Shown here in pieces: positions 20,945 to 31,058 of a DNA stretch of 64,000 nucleotides. Source of the stretch: Naegleria lovaniensis. Lineage: Eukaryota; Heterolobosea; Eutetramitea; Acrasida; Naegleriidae. The translations under genes were made by a program, and so were the position numbers. Below the pieces are notes generated by a model that worked only from the letters and a program-made list of their open reading frames with translations, had not been told where the DNA came from and did no database searches. The DNA is taken from NCBI RefSeq assembly GCF_003324165.1, contig NW_025407856.1:186001-250000 (forward strand). The letters are read 5' to 3'. The first letter of the stretch is position 1; every line of letters starts with the position of its first letter.

Positions 20945-23900
20945 ATGAGCTCATCCCAAAGGCAATCCAACGATGCCGTTGTACTTCAACAACTCGAAGA
21001 AACAGCCAAATATATTTCCAACAAGTACCAACTCGGTAAGTGTGCCACATGAATGTCAGTGATCATCTTTATGTGATGCTTTTTGAATATCATAGATTGT
21101 GCATATCATCAAGAGTCACCGCTCCGACCCATCTCTCCTTCTTCCTTCCATGCCTTGCCTCATGCATCATTGGGACGGCGATCATCGACTCCTTCCATGA
21201 TGTTGCAACATCAGAATAATGAGGAGTACGACGTGGACGATGGAGCCTCCGTATCAAGTGCATACACGTTGGCTTCTGGAGACATTCTTCCATTTCATCG
21301 ACATTGAGTTCCATCTCTCGATCGACTTGTGGTAGTTCTTCTTCTTCATCATCCATGATTAAGCAGGTATTTACCTCTTCAAAACCCATCTCAAATTTTG
21401 TCATTCCTCCTACACAACCATTCTTACATGATGAAGACCATGAAGAAGAGAATGACCATGTCAATCATGATGAAGAGCACATCTCTGGAGATTTTCTCAT
21501 TCATTCACCTGGTGTCAATAGTGCTGGTGAGTTATTTAGTATCACACAAGCACATACACCACTTCGAAGTGGATCATGGTCCAACAAGAGTAGTCGAAGA
21601 AATTCTCAAAATGTGATGGTGCCCACCACTCCACTTCCCTTGAAGCCTCAGAGTGTCAATGATAATTCTTCAGCAGTTCAAGAACAACAACAACAACAAC
21701 AATTAGGAACAGAGTCTGCTCATTCAACAACTAGTAGTGCTACTATTACAGCTCAACCAAAGAGTGGTGGTGGTGACTCTCTTCTTCGACATGAATCATC
21801 CTCTCTCGACATGCTTCAGGAATTACATGATCCAAGAAGTAGATCCAATAGTGCACTCTCCAATTACACTATGAGTACTCCACAACACAGCAATAATGTC
21901 CTTTCTACCACGCAACCACTCATGTTTGAGAGTAGTGGTGTGGAAAATGATGATCATGTCTTTCATTCTGAACAAGATTTCGAAGATACTGATGAACAAT
22001 ATGCAGATCCATGTGAAGAATTAGATGATTCCTATGAAATTCAGAGAGTCTCTCATTATACCAACTCTGAAGCTATCATTCATGATGTGTTTGATGTCAA
22101 TACTAAGGAAACTCTTGAACAAGTGATTACTCAATTAAATCATGCAGAAGAGGAACTTGATAGAGAAGAAGAGATTCTACACCCCACGTCGTCGTCGACT
22201 CAGCATGATGAAACCATGTTTACCATTCCAGATCCACCCTCTCAATCCAATATTCAAAGCAAACTTGTTCACTATTTAAAGTATCTTTCTCATTCTGTTG
22301 AAAATGTGAGAATTCAATCCGTACAAGGCATGAAACAAGTATTGACTTGTGTCTTCTCATCAGGATGTTTGAAATCAAAACTTTTAGATGATCTCTATTA
22401 TAGTATTGTTGAGACGTTAACAATGACCATTCAATTATTCAAATCTCAATCCAAATATCTCAACAGAGAAATTATATCACTCTTCCATTTGTTATCCAAC
22501 TATTGCACACGTCAAACCATTCATTCCATGATTGATGTATTAAGAGATAAGAAATTATTTGAACTCTATGATAGTGTGATTACACTCTTCTTTAAAATTG
22601 GTGATCGAGCCATTCGTATGATACTTGATCATTTAGAAAATGATACAGAATGGAATAATATCATTATCACACATATTGTGAATCATCCACTCATCGTTGA
22701 GAATGTGGTCATTCCAATTCTTTGTAAGGAGTGTTTATCATTTGATATTGATAAACGAACATGTGCAGTGAGAGCTATCAAACATTTGGGAATGATTGCA
22801 AATAGTGCTGTAAGTGTTTTTATGATTGTCATGATATTTCAATACTCGAATCGTATTTTCAATCATACATTTGATCATGAAAATATCTAAATACTCGTAT
22901 GGTCCTTCATTCGTGATATCCATTTGATTCTATGACATCTACTCGCAAAATATATTGAATATATTTAACTGATGAAAATATTCTATCCTTGAATATATTT
23001 AACTGATGAAAATAGCTTCCAACTTTGGTGAACATGTTAATGGAAGGTCATGCCAATAGAATTCTCATTGGTGAAGCGATTCGTGCGATGGGTGATGAAG
23101 GTGAAAAAACTCTCCTCTCCATCATGAATCAATGTCATGTCTTTAAAGTGAGAGAAGCCATTTTGACTGTTCTTGGTCAATTACCCTATTGTGTTAATTC
23201 TAATTTAACGATTTTAGCAAATTCTGATATTCATTGTTACATTCCATCTCCAACTCCAAGAATATTCTATTATTATGCTGGAGATGCAAGCAAAGAATTA
23301 CCACCATTTCTGTTATTTGATTCAAAGGAATTAATTGCATTAACACGACAATTCTTGAATGATCATCCTAATAGTATTGCCATGAATTCTAGAGACAAGC
23401 ATAGAATGACGAGTAGTAATAATAATACTATGAATAGTAGTAGTAATAATAATATGAACAATAATATCAATGGTAATAATACTATGAATAGTAATCATAT
23501 CAACCAAACAACCAAGGATTCTCTTGAATATATTTGCAAACCTGAAATGACTCTTCTCTATGCCATGGCATGCTCAATGAAATCCATCATTTACAACAAT
23601 CATCAATCGAGTCGACCCAATTTGAGTGGTAGCCGTTCTCATCCTACTTCAATCATTTTAAATATTTCAAGTATATTAGGAAATAGTATGAATCATTCAA
23701 GTCTCTCTACATATCAACCGAATGCTAGTGGTAATAGCAATTGTAATAGTACATTTATGAATTCAGATCAATTGAATAATTCCTTCTCAATTTTAAAATC
23801 TTATTATTTAAAAGAAAGAAAACGAGTGAAAAGAATGAACCATAGTTTCACTTCACATCGTGTCGTGAATTCTAATCATCATCATCACGATGGATGGAGT

Positions 23901-25700
23901 GATCATACTCGCTGTGTTTGCACCATAGAAAAGACTGAAATTACCAACATTTCACCTGAGTGTGTTCATTGTTTGATTCATAATGTTCAATATCCTGAAG
24001 AATCTGTTCGATATGCTAGTGTCAAATCCATTGAATCCATCATTTCAGTTCAAGTACCATGCTTTCTACAAGTACTTGATGTGTTGAAAAAGGAAGCTCT
24101 CATGGATTCATCTCATCGAGTGAGAGCAAGTGCATTGCAAGCTCTTGCCAAGATTGGAACAGAAATGACTCAAAAGAAGAGTCGTCAACATGACTCGACA
24201 ACGTGTTGGCGACGAGAGAATTCATCAATGTTTGGCAAATCTCTGGATTCCATAGAGGGTGATGACAATCATAATACCATTGATGATGATTTTGATGATT
24301 GGAAGAATGAATCATCATCCAATAAGAATCCAACCAGTCTCGAAGAATCTTTTCGGCATTGTAGAATGAGTGGTGTCCATAACAGTACTAGTAGTAATAA
24401 TAGTAATTGTACTAGTAATAACAGTACTAGTAGTAATAATTGTACTAGTAATAATAATACTACCAGAAATAATAGTAATAATACTACCAGAAATAATAAT
24501 AGTACCAGTAATAGTACTAGTAATACTTCTAATCAATTGATCCTTTCAAAACATGAAAAGAGAAATCTCCTCTCTAAAATATTGCCACTCTTAAAAGACA
24601 CACATTGGAATGTCAGAATGGCTGCATGTCATGCCATGTCTTGTCATCATGTTCATATTCTTCAAATGTCCAATTTTGATAAGGAATTTTACAAATTAAT
24701 ATTTCATTACTTGATTGGAGTATTGAAAGATGGTTCAATTTCAAGAAATGAAGTTTCGAAATGTCTTTCTCTATTAGAATATGATGGAATATCTCAATTA
24801 ATCTATCTATTAAGACAAGATGTACAATCCATGAATATTCAAGTGAGAATATCGTGTGCTTATGGTCTAAGTTTGATTGATTTAGAATCACCATATATAG
24901 ATCGAATTATTGAAAGTTTGTTCATGACTTGTAGTTGTACCATCAAGACACCACCTCTCGTGAGAAGAGCAGCCATTAAGGCATTGGGAGCACTTTCCAA
25001 GAAATCTCACAACAAACTCACGTATTTGGGTCCGCGCACATTACTTCCATTTTTGTATGGATTTCTAAAAGATCGACAAGTGGGTGTTCGTCAAATGGCA
25101 TCTCAAGTCTTGGCACAGAGTGGTCCTTATGGTGAATTATTATTAATGGAAGGATTGTTAAAAGATTCCAATCATCTCATTCGAGCAAGTGCAGCAATGG
25201 GAATGATTCATTTAGGACCTAAAACAATTATTACAATATTATTGGCACTTTCCAATGAATATCATCCACAAATATGTCAACATCTATTTGAATGTATTGA
25301 ATCGTTTAAATTGGATGATATGATTGATGTCATTATGGGTGATTCTAATGAGTCATTGAATGCAATTGATGGTCACTACGAGAGTAATAATAGTAGGAGT
25401 AGTAGGAGTAGTAGTAGGAGTAGTAGTAGTAGTAACAGCAGTAACAATCATTCCATGAATAGTAGTGTCAATGTTTCATCCTCCATCTCTCAAAATATTG
25501 AATCCATTGCCAATGCCATTCGTGATATTTTGTCAAGATTTGTTTCGTCGGCTCATTTAAAACAACATTCCAAGCATGTTGTTCGAAGTGTGAACAATCA
25601 AAATGTTGGAAGTCATGTTTTAGTAGCTTCTCCACAAGCTCTTCAAATACTCGAAGAATTATTGCAAACTATTGAACGAAGAAGGAAACGAAATTGTTAA
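20945..25700 (+). CDS. Large HEAT-repeat protein of unknown function
   Basis: Exons 20945..21035, 21096..22809 and 23016..25700, with introns of 60 and 206 nt whose GTAAGT donors and phases fit. Within exon 2 the frame shifts at 21293-21295: one lost T in CCATTTCATCG would join LASGDILPF to SSTLSSISRSTCG. With that base the sum is 1496 aa. An alternative is a 113-116 nt intron (21251 to 21363/21366). The N-terminal third is disordered and acidic; HEAT repeats follow, with helices such as VRYASVKSIESII, VRASALQALAKIG, WNVRMAACHAMS, VRRAAIKALGAL and VRQMASQVLAQSG, broken by Asn/Ser/Thr microsatellite inserts. HEAT arrays are protein-binding scaffolds; partner and pathway are not indicated. Confidence 0.82.
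22955..23014. repeat. 26 bp direct repeat inside an intron, ending at the splice acceptor
   Basis: Two identical copies of TTGAATATATTTAACTGATG plus AAAATA occupy 22955-22980 and 22989-23014, 34 bp apart, at the 3' end of the second intron of the HEAT-repeat gene. Only the second copy is followed by G, making the AG acceptor at 23014-23015. Confidence 0.9.
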
Positions 25701-25707
25701 CAATAAA

Positions 25708-26232
25708 TTATTTTCTTGTATGATGATCGGGTATACTGGCTAACATGGGATCATGTGTGGAAATGGTGGATATCAATTGTGCTGATGGAGGAGAAACGAT
25801 TATTGGTTTCATGTTGAGTTGCTTTGTTTCAAGCTGACTATTTTGCAATAATTCTCTACCAGTAACACTGTTCCCATGATTTAACATTGATGATGACAGT
25901 GGAGTGTTATTCGTTGGTGACGGCAAAGCTTTTCTAGATGAGAAATGATTTTCATCTTGGATCGCAAACACTCGATTATTACCGCTCAATGATGATGGTG
26001 CTTCTAATTGAAGCATTCTTTGTTCGACGACATTGGTAATCTTTTGATATTCTTTAGAAAAGACATCAATGGTGTCAAATGCAGTATGTACAATCGCTTC
26101 CGTAAGTGAAACAGGAGTTTGACGAGATTGTTGTAACTTCCTACGTGTTTGAATCACTTTGAAAGTGGAAAATAAGCTGGCCAGCGCTCCGAGCACAAGA
26201 TACAAAACGTTGGGAGTGTTTGGGTTCGACAT
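25708..26232 (-). CDS. Small single-pass membrane protein, unknown function
   Basis: 174 aa from the ATG at 26232, which follows an A6 run; an upstream in-frame ATG at 26250 would add six residues. Residues 8-30 (VLYLVLGALASLFSTF) form one transmembrane segment, followed by a basic stretch (QTRRKLQQSRQ), a short helix and a Ser/Asn/Pro-rich tail. Topology would be N-terminal anchor with a cytosolic tail; the small size and basic flank would also suit a mitochondrial outer membrane or ER tail. No family recognised. Its stop codon lies only 7 bp from that of the convergent HEAT-repeat gene. Confidence 0.7.
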   Translation of the reverse strand: MSNPNTPNVLYLVLGALASLFSTFKVIQTRRKLQQSRQTPVSLTEAIVHTAFDTIDVFSKEYQKITNVVEQRMLQLEAPSSLSGNNRVFAIQDENHFSSRKALPSPTNNTPLSSSMLNHGNSVTGRELLQNSQLETKQLNMKPIIVSPPSAQLISTISTHDPMLASIPDHHTRK

Positions 26233-26309
26233 TTTTTGTTGTGAAGTCATTCCGATTATTCAGAGCAACATTATCTTTATTGACGAAAACGTCTTCATAT
26301 TTTACAAAT

Positions 26310-28444
26310 CTAGTACTTGTTGTGGAATTTACACTTAATCAAGTATCTCAAGTTTGCCTGTGCAGTGTCATAAATGATGTATTCATTGTAGAGCAAGCTG
26401 CTGTGTCTATTTGTTTGAACTGGTTTACCATATGGAACTTTAACTTTTTGTCCAGAACAGGTAGAATCAATCTCTAAATATTCAGAGCCATTAGGCTCAC
26501 ATTGTCCTTGTCCCCATGTGCTTCCCAAAGATCCTGGTAGCTTAGTAACAAATTCTGATTGAGTCTTGTTGTAAGTCGCACCTAACGCAACTTCTGTGAG
26601 TAATAAAAGACCACAATTGTCAGAGAGATGAGAATGGCAATAATTGGCAGACTTGCTGCACATGTCAGCAAAGTAGACACCTTTACCAAACATATAACCG
26701 CTGTTATTATATACACCATTTGCACACAATTAATTCAGGATATCAAACAAAAATGAATACTTACGTTGCTGGTGCTTCAGGTGGAGCAATTCTCAAACCT
26801 TGACTTAGAATACCAATAAAGTTCGTACTTCTTGAACCATGGAACAATAATTGCTTATTTGAAATGTCTTTGCTCTTTTCAATGTATTTTTCAGCCTCTC
26901 CTTCTCTCTTGACAACAAATGCATCTTGTAATTCGAGTGTGTATGATGAGTGGGTTGGAGCGTGAGTGTTTTGAATGAATTTATCAATCCATTTCCATTC
27001 TTCAGAATTCTTTTCAACAGGAGTTAACTCTGTGTGCAAGTCATTATAAATGCTATCGATTGGATTTTCTGTCTTCTTTTCTTTAGAAATAATTTTAGAT
27101 GCAACTTCTAACTCAGCCAAACTCTCAACCAATTCAATCTTCTTTTGAAGCATAGTTTTTTGATTAATAACAGGTGGATTTCTTCTTCCAAAGTCATGAG
27201 GAATCAAAGTAAAGAATCTACTTGAGAGACTTTCTAAATCATCACTCTTGTTCTTTCCATCAATGACATCTTGAATCTTTTTAAGGATTTCATAACCTTT
27301 TTGAACCTGATTCTTTGAGAGTTTTCCTAATGGCAATTTGTTAGTATCAATTTCATATTCTTTCAATAATTCATTAATAAAAGTCTTGTTACTGATGAAT
27401 TTGATCAAGTCCTGAACTCTTTTTGGAAGCTTTGAGTCTGGAACTGGTTTATCTTGGTCATCTGTCATTTCTTCATCATCTTCTTTCGCTTCATCTTGAT
27501 CATCATCGTAATCCAATTCAACTAAATCGTATTTTCCTTTGACAAATTTGAAATTGGCTCTATTTTCCCAAGTATTTGTAGTCTTTTCTTTAAATTTCTT
27601 CTTAAAATCAGCTTTAGCCTTGTCGAGCGAACCAAATGAAGTAAGTTTGTTTTGACCTTTCGCACCAACACGTCCCCAACGATTGAAAACACTTTGTTTC
27701 AAATATTTTCAGTGTCAAATTAAAACCACTGGCCAATAAATAATACACTCCAATACTTACTAGTATTTGCTTCCACTTTCAATCAATTGAATAATATAGA
27801 ACTTGTTATTGTTGGCCGATGCGTTGGTTTGATTGAGTGTGGCACTCCAAATGTCCTTTCCTTCAACAAGAACTTTGCCCGAGGTTTGCATTCCACTCTC
27901 TTCATCGACTGGAACTTTTCCGGTGGAGAGAATTTTCTTCTTTTTGGTTGCAGGTTCCACTTTTTTCTCTTCATTAGCCTCTTCTTCTTCGTCTTCGTCG
28001 TCTTCACCTTTCTTTCTCTTCTTCTTATTGTCATCATCGGATGAGGAAGCGGCAGCAGAACTTTTTCCCACATTGCCATCCTTATCAAAGGTATAGCTGT
28101 CAGCTGAAAGCCTTTTTACATCATGAATCATTTTAAAATGACATGAAGAATTTCATCATCATGTATTTCATGAGCCTCTCTCGGAAACTTCCAACTACTT
28201 ACAATTTTGACTGATCTACGCAATCAGTAATGAAACTATCCTTCACCACTGGTACGCTCTTTTCAAAGGCTGATTGAACGGTAGCTCCACTTTCTTTCAC
28301 TGCTTTCTCAGTGGCAATCAGATAGGAGGTATCATTCTTGATGCTCTTATGGATTTCTCCTTCCTCTTCTTCAATCATTTCTACCAACTTGGACTTCTCA
28401 CCGCCAGCAAGGCCAATAAACATGAAACTCTTCCCTTTAAACAT
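26310..28444 (-). CDS. Poly(ADP-ribose) polymerase with BRCT, WGR and catalytic domains
   Basis: Four exons: 28444..28203, 28111..27761, 27691..26765 and 26700..26310, with introns of 91, 68 and 64 nt; all junctions keep frame and rebuild family motifs, giving 636 aa. Layout: N-terminal BRCT (1-80, IGLAGGEKSKL), acidic/Lys-rich nuclear linker (85-150), WGR domain (FYIIQLIES, NRWGRVGAKGQ around 202), PARP regulatory domain (280-410, LPLGKLSKNQVQKGYEIL), and ADP-ribosyltransferase. The H-Y-E triad is intact: LLFHGSR (His482), GKGVYFAD (Tyr516) and LLYNEYIIYD (Glu613), so true polymer synthesis is expected. PARP1-type zinc fingers are missing. Likely role: DNA break sensing in the nucleus. Confidence 0.95.
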
Positions 28445-28664
28445 TTTGATTGCGTGAAAATGGCTATTTTTTTGACTTGAATTTGTATTTGGGTGATTGT
28501 CTTCTGTCCTTTTTGTGGTGTTTCAATTTTCCTTTTGATGATCGATTTTGTAAAGTTATTTCGCTGCAACACGACAAAGTTTAGTTGAGCAAGTGAATAC
28601 AAACGAGAACGAATCACAACGAAACCGATCAAACACAGCACCAACAAGTTTGTCAGGGTGCTCA

Positions 28665-29773
28665 ATGAAACCTCTCCCACTGGCTGTTTACTCTGCACAA
28701 AAAATGAGAAGAATTGCTGCGAGCCGTGTATTGGCAAATAAAACAATCACGAAGAAGAACACCTTTTCATCATCCTTCCATCTCATCAAGCAAAATGCCT
28801 TCATGAAGAGTACAGCCATCTCATCGGGTTGTTCACTACAAATCAGAAACAAAGCAATTGATTTTTCTTGGGATCAACAACAAAAAGCAAAATTGGAGCA
28901 TACCTATTTAACCATAGAACAATCAAAAGATGCTGTTAATTCATTGCGAAATGAATTGGAGGTTAATTTAAAGAATGACATTGAAACAATTTCCAAGATG
29001 TGTAAGTGTGTTGTTACAAACATGTTCATTCGGACCGATGATGAAACCCAAATTCATGTTCAATTTCTATAAAAATCATTTCACCATGATGCATCCTATT
29101 TGACATCTGTAATAGCTAATACCACTCAACTAAACGAAAAGTACATTAAGTTTTTGGAAATGATGACCAAGGCTAGAAGGGCTGTCTGCGAGAGTTGAAC
29201 ATTAACTCTGGAAATGCTGACACCAATGGTAGGTTTAACAGCATTATTGTAAGCTAGGCGGATATATTGTTTTTATTAAAATATACAGAACGTAGACTTC
29301 GTTTGTCTTTGGGAAGAAATAGCGATAAAGACGAAGCATTACTTAAAGAAATGGACGATTTGCAATTATTCTTGGCAAAATCATGTTTTGGAATTGAAAA
29401 ATTAGAGAGTGTACTCGAGAAAATTCAAGTTTTAGCCATTTATCAATTATCTCAACAAAAATTACAAGAAGAATATGAAAGCAAAGCCAGCACCATGAGC
29501 ATCTCAGACTTTTATCCTCAATCACGTATTTCACTTTTTAATATTGAAAGAGAATTACTTAAAACGTTTGCTGTAGACATTGCAAAAGTTGAGAAAAGGA
29601 AGAAACAATTTGAAAACAATGAACTAAGTGATGAAGAAAAGATGAAACCATACGAAACTTGGAAAGACGAGATAACCGTGGAGGAATCAGAAATTACAAA
29701 CAAACTGGACAAGCCAGAGGATTGGATTATATTTAGATTCCTTTTGAATGATTTACTCTACAGATTTGGATAA
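28665..29773 (+). CDS. Probable mitochondrial coiled-coil protein, unknown function
   Basis: Modelled as exons 28665..29001, 29116..29228 and 29289..29773 with introns of 114 and 60 nt. The first ATG (MKPLPLAVYSAQKMRRIAAS) starts a basic, hydroxyl-rich segment of about 60 residues typical of a mitochondrial presequence. The rest is charged and helical (YLTIEQSKDAVNSLRNEL, EALLKEMDDLQLFL, DEEKMKPYETWKDEI). In exon 2 the frame changes at 29179-29181: one lost G in AGAAGGGCTG would join TKARRG to CLRELNINSGNADTN and give 311 aa. No family recognised. Divergent from the PARP gene, 220 bp away. Confidence 0.55.
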
Positions 29774-29831
29774 TTACATTGTGTCATGGAATAGACATTA
29801 AATTAGATTTACAATTAATGGTAGTTAATTA

Positions 29832-30986
29832 TTATTGACTAGCTTCTACAGCAAGTGCGTATTTTCCTTGAACATTTTCTTTTGATACTGGGTTCTCAAT
29901 CACACACAAACATAACGAGTTAGTGATTGGGTTTGTTTTTGTTGCAAACTTCACCGTTTGACGTTCTGTTTCATCGCTGCTTGGAGCTGTTGTTATGGTT
30001 CTCAGCAAATCTCTAATATCATTCCTTGCTCTCTGCTGACGATCTCGTCTCAATTGTTCCACTCTTTCATCAACTTGTTGATATTCAGAAAAATCCCTTA
30101 TACGAATGAGCATAGCAACCAAGCCACACACAGTAAATTGTAATGCCTCTGCGGCAACGAGTTGAATCCAAAAATCATTTTGCGTTTCTCCAGCAAACAT
30201 AAATACTACCATCAATGCAAAGATTGCAATATAAGATCCTAAGAAAAGAAACAGTAGGAATCGGAGCTTTTTGAATAAGTTCATTTTCATGAATGTTGGA
30301 GATTTCATAATGTTGACTTCTAAAATCAAAGGAGCTTCTACTTCCATATATCGGTGATCCAATAACTTAATATTCATTCCAATTGATGACAGTGCATGTC
30401 CAAATATTATCACATATATTACAAATAGAGGGAACTATTACCTTGACAATTACAATCTCAAATCAATTTCATTAAATCAAACATACAATGAAGAACACAT
30501 TAAAAACTTTGGCAATCTCACATAACGCTAAACAAACTAAATTCCATATCATTGAACGTTTTTCCGATGCTTCAATAGCTGTCCGCGTTATTGAAACACC
30601 CTTTCCTAAATACAATAAACCACCGAATAAGCAAATATTGAAAATAACATTTGCAATGTTGGCTATTATCGTAGGAGTAACACCGCAACGATTTCCATTA
30701 CTTGCGCAATCATTAAATAAATAAATTGATGTTGATGTATGAACAAGTTTAGCGAGAGGAATCAATATGATGATCCGATGAAGAGAAAGACTGATCTTTT
30801 TAAAATAATAATAGTACGCAACATGCGCAATCCAGGCTAATCCTGCAACTAACCACAACCTGGTTGGATATGCTTCTAAATCTAATTTTCGCATAATTGT
30901 GCATTAACTTACCCAGTGAAAATGCCAAAGGCCAGAGGAAGCTTTTCATAATTTATTGTTTGTTGTTGTTGTTGCGTTGAAGACAT
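29832..30986 (-). CDS. Seven-transmembrane protein resembling GPR107/GPR180 (Lung 7TM / ITR) family
   Basis: Exons 30986..30913, 30859..30487 and 30434..29832 with introns of 53 and 52 nt give 349 aa; the ATG follows A6. The start MSSTQQQQQTINYEKLPLAF leads directly into membrane helices: LWLVAGLAWIAHVAYYYY, IIILIPLAKLVHTSTSIYLF, IIANIANVIFNICLFGGLLYLG, WNLVCLALCEIAKVFNVFFI, LFVIYVIIFGHALSS and two more near residues 210-275. A KGVSITR loop and LPL..F...G start fit the intimal-thickness-related / GPR107 membrane core. The large lumenal N-terminal domain of those receptors is absent. Role likely in Golgi or endosomal trafficking, by family only. Confidence 0.55.
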
Positions 30987-31058
30987 TTTTTCGGAGGAGT
31001 GGAGAAACTCTTTGGAATCAGGTTCGATGAATGCTTTCGTAAGCGTTATGGGAATTTA

